From Planctomycetota bacterium (GTDB lineage Bacteria; Planctomycetota; Phycisphaerae; UBA1845; CAIVHJ01): a DNA stretch of 8,612 nucleotides. The stretch covers positions 1 to 8,612 of the forward strand of contig JADFJZ010000032.1 of the NCBI GenBank assembly GCA_022565195.1. The letters are read 5' to 3'. Positions 1 through 5,884 of this stretch are shown here, piece by piece. Made by a program: the position numbers and the translations under genes. How positions within the stretch are numbered: position 1 is the stretch's first letter; the number at the start of each line of letters is the position of its first letter. Below the pieces are notes generated by a model that did no database searches, had not been told where the DNA came from, and saw only the letters and a list, made by a program, of their open reading frames with translations.

Positions 1-30
1 TCTGCAACCTACATTTATATAACGAAACCA

Positions 31-46
31 GTGCGGTAGATCGCAC
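31..46. repeat. Small inverted repeat upstream of the pyrF fragment
   Basis: GTGCG (31-35) and CGCAC (42-46) form a perfect 5-bp dyad around GTAGAT. It lies 38 bases before the pyrF GTG. It could be an operator half-site pair or chance. No convincing promoter hexamers were placed around it. Confidence 0.2.
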
Positions 47-84
47 ATATTCTCCCAAGGCGACGTGCAAGATCGGAGACAGAT

Positions 85-358
85 GTGAAAAACTTCGCGG
101 ATCGGTTCATCCTTAGAGCGCGAGAACTAGGTCATCCGCTATGCGTTGGAATTGACCCTTACCTTGACAGGATCCCACCTCTATTCAACAGAGGAGATAT
201 GTCTCCCGAGTCTTCACAGACTGCCGATGGCGTATTGGACTTCTGTCACGCTGTGCTAGATCAGATCGCTGGGAAAGTTGCCATCATAAAACCTCAGATC
301 GCCCTCTTCGAGCAATTGGGATGGCGAGGCATGAAGATTCTCGAGGAGATTATTCAGA
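85..358 (+). pseudogene. pyrF: Orotidine 5'-phosphate decarboxylase, N-terminal fragment
   Basis: The first ~90 codons match the start of the PyrF type 2 family, which converts OMP to UMP in pyrimidine synthesis. Visible family segments are LCVGIDPYLDRIPP near residues 19-32 and KPQIALFEQLGWRGMKILEE near residues 69-88. The GTG start at 85 is supported by GGAG at 75-78, six bases upstream; the ATG at 83 is followed directly by a stop. After about residue 91 the protein stops resembling the family. The catalytic DAKRGD-type segment expected next is missing, and a stop arrives at 409-411, so 108 codons remain of the usual ~270-300. Base composition is visibly more AT-rich than the rest of the window, so this piece may come from another locus or genome. 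Identity is fairly sure; the exact break point near 355-362 is estimated. Confidence 0.75.
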
Positions 359-453
359 ATGATTTTGGTGGGCCGGAGGGACTCAACGTGGGTCATTCGA
401 ACGCACGATGATGCCCCGTGTATGGGCACTGGCTCGCTGCCGTCGCGCAGCTT
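359..453. other. Unassigned sequence between the pyrF and permease fragments
   Basis: This stretch of about 95 bases matches no family I recognise in any frame. It may contain intergenic sequence lying downstream of the minus-strand permease stop at 454, joined to the broken pyrF. I found no RNA gene, hairpin terminator or repeat in it. Confidence 0.4.
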
Positions 454-624
454 CTATTCTAACCGCAGAGCATCAATCGGATCTGTCCGGCTCGCGGAAA
501 CGGCCAGGTACGAGACCGTGCCAAGCGAAACAAGGAACGTGCCAGCCGCGCTCAACACGAAGGGCGACAATCCAAGATCGACACGGTAAGCGAACCCATC
601 CAGCCATAGATTCGCGAAGTACCA
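454..624 (-). pseudogene. FtsX/MacB-type ABC transporter permease, C-terminal fragment
   Basis: Read on the minus strand, ~57 codons resemble the C-terminus of MacB-like permeases. They give WYFANLWLDGFAYRVDLG, then a hydrophobic helix (FVLSAAGTFLVSLGTVSYLAV), then the closing motif DPIDALRLE and stop at 454-456. In this family the last transmembrane helix is followed by a short tail of the form NPxxxLRxE, which fits. Everything upstream of the Trp codon at 622-624 is absent: the plus strand there begins to read as threonine dehydratase. The full protein would be several hundred residues. The family is recognised by pattern only, so the transporter's substrate cannot be stated. Confidence 0.6.
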
Positions 625-865
625 GGAACACGGCCAGGCGACCATCGCCCTGGAACTGTTCCGGCAGAGCAACACTCCCATCGATTACCTGTTCATTCCT
701 ATCGGTGGCGGAGGATTGGCGGCTGGCATGGCCCTGGTCAGCAAGTACCTGCACCCGGGGATAAAGCTGATTGGCGTGGAAGCCGAAGAATCGGCCTCCA
801 TGCAGGCGGCCTTCCAGGCTGGAAAGCCCGTGTCGCTGTCGGAAGTCGGCCATTTTGCCGAAGGC
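617..865 (+). pseudogene. ilvA: Threonine dehydratase, internal fragment
   Basis: About 83 codons read as the middle of the PLP-dependent threonine dehydratase catalytic domain, the enzyme that makes 2-oxobutanoate for isoleucine synthesis. Key segments are GQATIALELFRQ, the phosphate-binding glycine loop IPIGGGGLAAGMAL, IKLIGVEAEESASM and the closing SEVGHFAEG. These correspond roughly to residues 170-250 of E. coli IlvA. The N-terminal lysine region and the C-terminal part are missing. There is no start: a stop (587-589) precedes the fragment in frame, and at 866 the reading becomes the antisense of the epimerase gene. The left boundary is uncertain, anywhere from 611 to 635. A related fold-type II enzyme such as serine dehydratase is possible. 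Confidence 0.75.
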
Positions 866-1633
866 GAGTCTGGCGGCGAAGGCGGGCATGGGGAAGATGG
901 TGGGGCGGTTGAGCACGCGGCCGAGCGTTTTGGTGAATTCGAGATTGGTGACCGGCGTGGGGGCGACGGCGTTGACCGGGCCGCGGATCGATTCTTCGTT
1001 CAGGGCGAAGACGATCATGCTCACGAGATCATCGAGCGCGACCCAGCTCATGTATTGGCGGCCCGAGCCGATGCGTCCACCCGCGCCCATCTTGAAAGGG
1101 GTGAGCATCTTGGCGAGCGCGCCGCCGTCCGGGCTGAGAACGACGCCGGTGCGAAGCAACACCACGCGGATGCCTTTGTCGGCGGCGGGTTTGGTGGCGT
1201 CTTCCCAGGCCTGACACACGCCGGGCAGGAATCCCGAACCGGGACCGCTGTCTTCACGGATGGCAGTCTCGCCGCGGTCGCCGTAGTAGCCGATGGCCGA
1301 GGCGGAGACGAGCGTCCTGGGCGGATCGGAAAGCTCGGCGAGTTTTTCGCAGAGCAGCGTGGTTCCGTCGATGCGGCTGGATCGGATACGGGCTTTCTTT
1401 TCGGCGGTCCATCGATCCGAGGCGATGTTCTCGCCGGCCAGATGGACGACCGCATCGAGCCCTTCGAGAGCCGCCGTCTCCAACGATCCGGCGCCCGGGT
1501 CCCAGCGGATTTCGGTTTCCTTGTCCAGGACGAGCGCGCGGATGAGCCGTTTGACGTTATGGCCGGCCTCGGTGAGAGACGACACCAGTGCCTTGCCGAT
1601 CAGTCCGGTGGACCCGCTTACCAGCACGTTCAT
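845..1633 (-). CDS. TIGR01777/YfcH-family NAD(P)-dependent epimerase-like SDR, 3'-truncated
   Basis: The ATG at 1633 opens a protein with an atypical SDR nucleotide-binding fold. It has VSGSTGLIG (G-x-x-G-x-x-G at residues 7-13), AVVHLAGENI, SASAIGYYGDRG, and the family-typical segments PFKMGAGGRIGSGRQYMSW and PAFAARLAFGKMAD. These mark the TIGR01777/YfcH group, whose physiological substrate is not established. GGAG (minus strand, 1642-1645) sits eight bases before the ATG, which decides this start over a more upstream in-frame one at 1765. About 263 codons belong to the family, which is usually ~295-300 residues. The C-terminal ~35-40 residues are replaced by antisense of the ilvA piece. The open frame then runs on meaninglessly to 473. 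It is divergent from the ACMSD gene and has no obvious pathway link to it. Confidence 0.85.
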
Positions 1634-1682
1634 TTGCGTCGCTCCAGTGCACGCCGGAACCATTCGTCGTCGCGTGTCACGT

Positions 1683-1691
1683 ATTCTATCA
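1683..1691 (-). promoter_or_regulatory. Candidate extended -10 promoter for the epimerase gene
   Basis: On the minus strand the bases read TGATAGAAT, a TGn extended -10 with five of six matches to TATAAT. It would start RNA near 1676, giving a leader of about 43 bases. No good -35 was found at 16-18 bp. Confidence 0.35.
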
Positions 1692-1792
1692 CCGCCACAT
1701 CGGTCCGCCAGGGTGGATCGCGTTTTCAGAACTTTTGCAACGCCCGCGTGGTTCGTTCGATTCAAGGCTTCTCGAAAGATTCGCGATTCAAA

Positions 1793-1822
1793 TTGACACG
1801 TTTCGCCGGGCGCGGATATGAT
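1793..1822 (+). promoter_or_regulatory. Sigma70-like promoter for the ACMSD gene
   Basis: A perfect -35 (TTGACA, 1793-1798), an 18-bp spacer and TATGAT at 1817-1822 (five of six matches) form the strongest promoter in the window. Transcription would begin near 1829. The -10 box contains the ATG at 1818-1820, so that ATG would not be in the mRNA made from this promoter. Confidence 0.65.
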
Positions 1823-2882
1823 TTGGTCCGCACACGGTGTAGCGCGATTTCAACCGGAGCCGGTCCCCATCAAGATCGACATCCACACGCATATTCTTCC
1901 GGAGTCCTGGCCGGACCTGCGCGAGCGATACGGCTACGGCGGCTTCGTTCGGCTGGATCATCACGCCCCCTGCCGTGCGCGGATGATCATCGACGGTAAG
2001 TTCTTCCGCGAGATCGAAGACGACTGCTGGAGCCCGGCTCGCCGTTTGGCGGATTGCGACGCGACCGGCGTCGATGTGCAGGTGCTCTCGACCGTGCCGG
2101 TGATGTTCAGCTATTGGGCCAAGCCGCGAGACGTGCTCGATCTGTCCAAAATGCTCAACGACCATATCGCCGGCGTGGTGCGCGATTTCCCCAAGCAGTT
2201 CGTCGGCCTGGGCACGCTGCCGATGCAGGCGCCGGAGCTGGCCATCGGTGAGCTTGAGCGCTGCGTCGGCGAGCTTGGTTTGTGCGGCGTGCAGATCGGC
2301 AGCCACGTCAACGACTGGAACCTCGATCAGCCGGAATTGTTCCCGATCTTCGAGCGGGCCGCCGAGCTGGGCGCGGCGGTGTTCGTTCACCCGTGGGACA
2401 TGCTCGGCCGGGAACGAATGGAGCGCTATTGGCTGCCGTGGCTGGTGGGTATGCCGACCGAGACCACGGTGGCGATTTGCTCGATCTTGTTCGGCGGCGT
2501 GCTGGAGCGGCTGCCGAATCTGCGGATCGGCTTCGCCCACGGCGGAGGCGGATTCCCCGGCGCCATCGGCCGAATCGAACACGGCTTCAACGTCCGCCCC
2601 GATCTCTGCGCCACCGTCAACGACAAGAACCCCCGATCCTATCTGGGCAAGTTCTACGTCGATTCGCTGGTCCACGACGCCGACGTGCTGCGTCATTTGG
2701 TCAGCCTGATCGGCGCCGATCACGTCGCCCTCGGCAGCGACTATCCCTTTCCGCTCGGCGAAGCCGAACCGGGCCGTCTGATCGAATCGCTCGACGCGTT
2801 CGACCCCGAAACGAAAGACCACCTGCTGTGGCGCACCGCCCTCGAATTCTTGGGCTTGAAAAGAGACGGATTCGACCCGTAA
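1818..2882 (+). CDS. nbaD: 2-Amino-3-carboxymuconate-6-semialdehyde decarboxylase (ACMSD)
   Basis: A zinc-dependent amidohydrolase-superfamily decarboxylase that converts ACMS to 2-aminomuconate semialdehyde, steering the pathway away from quinolinate. Similarity to animal ACMSD is strong throughout, including STVPVMFSYWAKP, LGTLPMQAPELA, FVHPWDM, YWLPWLVGMP, FAHGGG and SDYPFPLGE. Numbered from ATC 1869, the metal ligands fall at H6, H8, H174, H224 and D291, with R47 and W191 in the active site. These are the numbers used for human ACMSD, and the length is 337 against 336 residues. The coordinates given use ATG 1818, the only conventional in-frame start. It adds 17 residues without family counterpart and lies inside the promoter -10 box, so 1869 is probably the true start. 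The gene has its own promoter and terminator, separate from the kynU operon downstream. Confidence 0.95.
   Translation: MIWSAHGVARFQPEPVPIKIDIHTHILPESWPDLRERYGYGGFVRLDHHAPCRARMIIDGKFFREIEDDCWSPARRLADCDATGVDVQVLSTVPVMFSYWAKPRDVLDLSKMLNDHIAGVVRDFPKQFVGLGTLPMQAPELAIGELERCVGELGLCGVQIGSHVNDWNLDQPELFPIFERAAELGAAVFVHPWDMLGRERMERYWLPWLVGMPTETTVAICSILFGGVLERLPNLRIGFAHGGGGFPGAIGRIEHGFNVRPDLCATVNDKNPRSYLGKFYVDSLVHDADVLRHLVSLIGADHVALGSDYPFPLGEAEPGRLIESLDAFDPETKDHLLWRTALEFLGLKRDGFDP
1856..1871 (+). promoter_or_regulatory. Shine-Dalgarno and candidate ATC start of the ACMSD gene
   Basis: GGAG at 1856-1859 lies nine bases before ATC at 1869-1871. Starting there gives IKIDIHTH, aligned with the MKIDIHSH that opens human ACMSD. 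No ATG, GTG or TTG occurs in frame between 1821 and the metal-binding HxH codons. Confidence 0.45.
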
Positions 2883-2923
2883 CGGCCGACGCCTCGTCGG
2901 CCGCCGGGCATCCCGGCGATTTT
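2883..2923 (+). terminator. Tandem hairpins, probable intrinsic terminator of the ACMSD gene
   Basis: Directly after the stop codon, CGGCCGAC (2883-2890) pairs perfectly with GTCGGCCG (2896-2903) around a 5-base loop. A second perfect hairpin follows: CGCCGGG (2902-2908), loop CAT, CCCGGCG (2912-2918), then ATTTT (2919-2923). The second has the shape of a Rho-independent terminator, although the T tract is short. The two stems share bases 2902-2903, so they may compete. Confidence 0.6.
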
Positions 2924-2944
2924 GCTCTGCCCGAGCGATTTTGA

Positions 2945-2953
2945 TGATATAAT
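2945..2953 (+). promoter_or_regulatory. Extended -10 promoter, leaderless arrangement
   Basis: TGATATAAT is a perfect TGn-TATAAT extended -10. Only six bases separate it from the ATG at 2960, so transcription would begin at or next to the start codon. No Shine-Dalgarno fits between them. No good -35 is present at normal spacing. Confidence 0.6.
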
Positions 2954-2959
2954 ACACGC

Positions 2960-3172
2960 ATGCTCCGCGCCGATGATCCAACACCACAACCAGATCCACT
3001 CGACTACGGCGAGCAGGACGAGAATGGGATCGACTTGTCCCTGATTCGTGAGAATCTCCGGTTGACACCCCTGGAGCGCATCCGCAAAGCCGACGCCGCC
3101 CGACGGCAAGCACTGCGACTACTGGAACATGGACGACGACACCGCGAAGACACCTTTCGAGAAGATCGTTGA
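2960..3172 (+). CDS. Small hypothetical protein, 70 aa
   Basis: A short, charged protein with no signal peptide or membrane segment. The N-terminus is proline- and acid-rich. The middle, IDLSLIRENLRLTPLERI (residues 24-41), followed by an Arg/Ala-rich helix and a basic tail, resembles small proteins that in planctomycete-like genomes precede a nucleotidyltransferase-like gene. That resemblance is from memory and is not a firm assignment. The perfect extended -10 six bases before the ATG supports a real transcribed gene. It lies between the ACMSD terminator and the kynU promoter and ends 36 bases before kynU. Its last 44 bases overlap the 23-codon ORF in another frame. No function can be given, and a role in tryptophan catabolism is not implied. 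Confidence 0.5.
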   Translation: MLRADDPTPQPDPLDYGEQDENGIDLSLIRENLRLTPLERIRKADAARRQALRLLEHGRRHREDTFREDR

Positions 3173-3200
3173 GCTGTTGGACGCCCACTGCGTGCTATAA
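3129..3200 (+). pseudogene. 23-codon ORF, possible remnant of a nucleotidyltransferase-like gene
   Basis: ATG 3129 opens MDDDTAKTPFEKIVELLDAHCVL and stops at TAA 3198-3200. The segment FEKIVELLDAH resembles the first helix of small nucleotidyltransferase-like proteins, which normally continue into a VVIGG strand that is absent here. It overlaps the end of the 70-aa gene by 44 bases, as a translationally coupled partner might. Its stop codon lies inside the -10 box of kynU. It could instead be a chance ORF. Confidence 0.25.
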
Positions 3201-3201
3201 T
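3193..3201 (+). promoter_or_regulatory. Extended -10 promoter of the kynU operon, leaderless arrangement
   Basis: TGCTATAAT is a perfect TGn-TATAAT element seven bases before the kynU ATG at 3209. Transcription would start at or next to that ATG, and no Shine-Dalgarno lies between. TTGAGC at 3169-3174 is the nearest -35-like hexamer, but its 21-bp spacing is too long. Confidence 0.6.
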
Positions 3202-3208
3202 CCCCGCC

Positions 3209-4477
3209 ATGAATTCTGAGTTTCAACCAGAGGAAGCTTTCGCGCGACAACTCGACGAGGCGGACCCGCTCCGGGGTTATCGCGAGCAGTTTCACATTCC
3301 GCGCCGGCCGGACGGCGAGCCGGTGATCTACTTTTGCGGAAATTCGCTGGGCTTGCAGCCGAAATCGGCGCGGGCCATGGTCGAGCAAGAAATGGACGAC
3401 TGGGCTGATTCAGCGGTCGATGCTCATTTCAAGGGCGACTCGGCGTGGTATCCGTACCATGATTTGTTCCGCGAGACCGGGGCGCGGCTGGTCGGCGCTC
3501 GGCCGGGCGAAGTGGTTATGATGAACAGCCTGACCGTCAACCTGCACTTCATGATGGTCAGCTTCTATCAGCCGACGAAAGAGCGCTACAAAATTCTGAT
3601 CGACTACCCAACCTTCCCGTCCGACACGTACGCAATCAAGAGCCAATTGCAGCATCACGGCTATGACGCGCGCGACGCGCTTGTGATTCTCAAGCCGCGC
3701 GACGGCGAACACACGATCCGAGCGGAAGATATCGAGCGCACGCTGGCGGACGAGGGTGAACGAATCGCACTCGTGATGTTGGCTGGCGTGAATTTCTTCA
3801 CGGGTCAATTGTATGACATGGAGCAAGTGACGCGGCTGGCGCATCAGCACGGCTGCACGGTCGGATTCGACTTGGCGCACGCGGCGGGAAATGTGCCGCT
3901 CCAACTGCACGATTGGGGCGTCGATTTCGCAGTGTGGTGCTCGTACAAGTATCTCAACAGCGGCCCCGGCGCGATCGCCGGCTGCTTTGTGCATGAGAAA
4001 CATTGGCGGGACGCGGATCTGCCGCGCTTCGCCGGGTGGTGGGGCAACGATCCGGACAAACGCTTCCTGATGCACCTCTTGCCGGACTTCGAGCCGGTCA
4101 AAGGCGCCGCAGGTTGGCAGATCAGCAATCCGCCGATTCTGTCGGCGGCGCCGCTGCGGGCCTCGCTGGAGTTGTTCGACGCGGCGGGCATGTCGGCGCT
4201 GCGCGCGAAGTCAGAAAAGCTAACCGGCTACTTGCAGTATCTTCTCGGCCGGTTGCCGGCTGATCGGTTTGAAGTGATCACGCCGGGCGCGCCGGAGCGG
4301 CGCGGCTGCCAGCTTTCGATCCTGATGCACGATCGGCCTAAAGAGTATCATCGTGCGTTGCTCGACGCTGGTGTGGTGTGTGATTTTCGCGAGCCGAACG
4401 TCGTTCGCGTCGCGCCGGTGCCGTTGTATAATACGTTTCATGAAGTGTGGCGCTTCGCGGAAGCGCTTGCGAAGTAG
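3209..4477 (+). CDS. kynU: Kynureninase
   Basis: A PLP-dependent fold-type I hydrolase that cleaves (3-hydroxy)kynurenine to (3-hydroxy)anthranilate and alanine in the cytoplasm. At 422 residues it has normal family length. It shows YFCGNSLGLQPK near residues 41-52, MMNSLTVNLHFMM near 104-116, GFDLAHAAGN (Asp221, expected to hold the PLP pyridine nitrogen) and the cofactor lysine in WCSYKYLNSGPG (Lys247). The C-terminal PNVVRVAPVPLYNTFHEVW is also typical. The ATG at 3209 gives the usual N-terminal length and lies seven bases after an extended -10 box, so the mRNA is probably leaderless. It is the first gene of the run kynU-kmo-kynA-kynB. With KMO next to it, 3-hydroxykynurenine is the likely main substrate. 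Confidence 0.97.
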   Translation: MNSEFQPEEAFARQLDEADPLRGYREQFHIPRRPDGEPVIYFCGNSLGLQPKSARAMVEQEMDDWADSAVDAHFKGDSAWYPYHDLFRETGARLVGARPGEVVMMNSLTVNLHFMMVSFYQPTKERYKILIDYPTFPSDTYAIKSQLQHHGYDARDALVILKPRDGEHTIRAEDIERTLADEGERIALVMLAGVNFFTGQLYDMEQVTRLAHQHGCTVGFDLAHAAGNVPLQLHDWGVDFAVWCSYKYLNSGPGAIAGCFVHEKHWRDADLPRFAGWWGNDPDKRFLMHLLPDFEPVKGAAGWQISNPPILSAAPLRASLELFDAAGMSALRAKSEKLTGYLQYLLGRLPADRFEVITPGAPERRGCQLSILMHDRPKEYHRALLDAGVVCDFREPNVVRVAPVPLYNTFHEVWRFAEALAK

Positions 4478-4521
4478 CGCGAAGAGGCAGGTACGTGCCT
4501 CATTACTTGCGTATCGTAGAT

Positions 4522-5856
4522 ATGGATACGAGGAAGAATCCAAAATTCACGGTCGTCGGTGCGGGGTTGAGCGGTGCGCTGATGGCGGGCTATCTCGCCA
4601 AGGCGGGATACACCGTGCAAATGTTCGAGAAGCTGCCCGATCCGCGCGGCGGTGATGCGCCGGCGGGGCGCTCGATCAACCTCGCTATTTCGACGCGCGG
4701 AATCCACGCCCTGGAGGAACTCGGCATCGCCGATGAAGTGCTGGCGAGCGCCGTGCCCATGCGCGGCAGGATGATGCACGCAGAATCCGGCGAACTGACC
4801 TTCCAGCCTTACGGCACCGAAAAACACCACGTCATCAACTCAGTCTCGCGTGCGGGCCTGAACATTGCATTGCTCAATGTCGCATCGAAGTACTCCAATG
4901 CAGAGTTGCGCTTCAACCAGAAGTGTACCGGAGCGGATCTGGACGCGGCGTCGGTCGAGATCACCAACGGCACCAGCGACGAGCGGCACATGGTTCCGGG
5001 TGACATTGTGATCGGCTCGGACGGCGCGTTCTCTGCCGTTCGCGGGCAGATGGTGCATCTGGACCGCTTCGACTTTCGCCGGGACTATCTGACGCACGGC
5101 TACAAGGAGCTGGTCATTCCGCCGGCGCCCGGCGGCGGGTTTCGGCTGGAGAAAAACGCCCTGCACATTTGGCCTCGGGGCGGGTTCATGATGATCGCAT
5201 TGCCGAACTTCGACGGCTCGTACACGTGTACGTTGTTTTGGCCTTTCGAGGGTGAGGTCAGCTTCGACGCGGTCCGGACGGATGAGGACGTCACCCGGGT
5301 ATTCGAGCGGCATTTCCCCGATGCCGCAGGGCACATGCCGACGCTGCTGGAAGATTTCCAGAACAACCCGACCAGTTCGCTGGCCACGGTGCGCTGCAGC
5401 CCGTGGTACTACAAAGACAAGGTCGTCTTGCTGGGTGACGCGGCCCACGCCGTCGTGCCGTTTTACGGACAGGGCATGAATGCCTCGTTTGAGGACTGCA
5501 CGGTGCTGAATGAGTGCATTCGTGAACATGCGCCGGACTGGGAGCGGACGTTCGCATCTTACCATGCGCTGCGCAAGGAAAACGTCGATGCGCTGGCCGA
5601 CCTGGCCATCAGCAATTTCGTCGAGATGCGCGATCAAGTGGGCTCCGCCCGTTTCCTGTGGAAGAAACGGTCCGAACGCATCCTGGCTCGGCTGTTTCCC
5701 GCGTGGTTCGTGCCGCTGTATACGATGGTTTCCTTTTCGCGAATTCCCTACGCCGAGGCTGTGCGGCGCGCGAAAAAGCAGGATCGAGTCGTCGGTTTCG
5801 TTCTCGGCCTGTTGCTCGTTGTGATCGTCATTGCCGTGGCGTTGTTGTTGACTTGA
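4522..5856 (+). CDS. kmo: Kynurenine 3-monooxygenase with C-terminal membrane helix
   Basis: An FAD- and NAD(P)H-dependent aromatic hydroxylase converting kynurenine to 3-hydroxykynurenine. Visible are the dinucleotide-binding GAGLSG (residues 13-18), GRSINLAISTRG (49-60), VIGSDGAFSAVR (163-174), LHIWPRGGFMMIALPN (214-229) and the FAD motif LLGDAAHAVVPFYGQGMN (303-320). Residues ~423-443 form one strongly hydrophobic helix after a Lys/Arg-rich stretch, resembling the C-terminal membrane anchor of eukaryotic KMO. The ATG at 4522 gives a normal N-terminus but has no good Shine-Dalgarno. An in-frame GTG at 4495 has AAGAGG (4482-4487) seven bases upstream and would add nine residues, so the start is open. 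The gene begins 44 bases after the kynU stop, so it is probably co-transcribed. Confidence 0.96.
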   Translation: MDTRKNPKFTVVGAGLSGALMAGYLAKAGYTVQMFEKLPDPRGGDAPAGRSINLAISTRGIHALEELGIADEVLASAVPMRGRMMHAESGELTFQPYGTEKHHVINSVSRAGLNIALLNVASKYSNAELRFNQKCTGADLDAASVEITNGTSDERHMVPGDIVIGSDGAFSAVRGQMVHLDRFDFRRDYLTHGYKELVIPPAPGGGFRLEKNALHIWPRGGFMMIALPNFDGSYTCTLFWPFEGEVSFDAVRTDEDVTRVFERHFPDAAGHMPTLLEDFQNNPTSSLATVRCSPWYYKDKVVLLGDAAHAVVPFYGQGMNASFEDCTVLNECIREHAPDWERTFASYHALRKENVDALADLAISNFVEMRDQVGSARFLWKKRSERILARLFPAWFVPLYTMVSFSRIPYAEAVRRAKKQDRVVGFVLGLLLVVIVIAVALLLT

Positions 5857-5884
5857 ATTGTCGGTCGGACCGGAGTCGTTTGTT

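Noticed and set aside
391..405. TTCGAA motif suggestive of a tRNA T-loop
   Set aside because: Flanking bases do not form a five-pair T stem on either strand and no acceptor or anticodon arms were found.
459..470. 12-base match (CTAACCGCAGAG) to the left arm of the 7881-7968 repeat
   Set aside because: Here it encodes the conserved permease C-terminus (ALRLE and stop region) on the minus strand; likely coincidence.
473..844. Continuation of the epimerase frame past residue 263
   Set aside because: The frame stays open by chance through antisense of ilvA and then permease sequence; it no longer resembles the family.
716..1999. Long plus-strand open frame of 427 codons
   Set aside because: Only its first ~50 codons (ilvA piece) look like protein. 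The rest is antisense to the epimerase gene and low-complexity in composition.
1788..3188. Long minus-strand open frame of 466 codons
   Set aside because: It is the antisense shadow of the ACMSD gene in high-GC sequence; no family features, and ACMSD is unambiguous.
4427..4442. Third TATAAT-N7-ATG, inside the end of kynU
   Set aside because: It is fixed by the conserved protein motif PLYNTFHE, lacks the TGn extension at correct spacing, and the ATG opens no plausible gene. An internal kmo promoter cannot be excluded.
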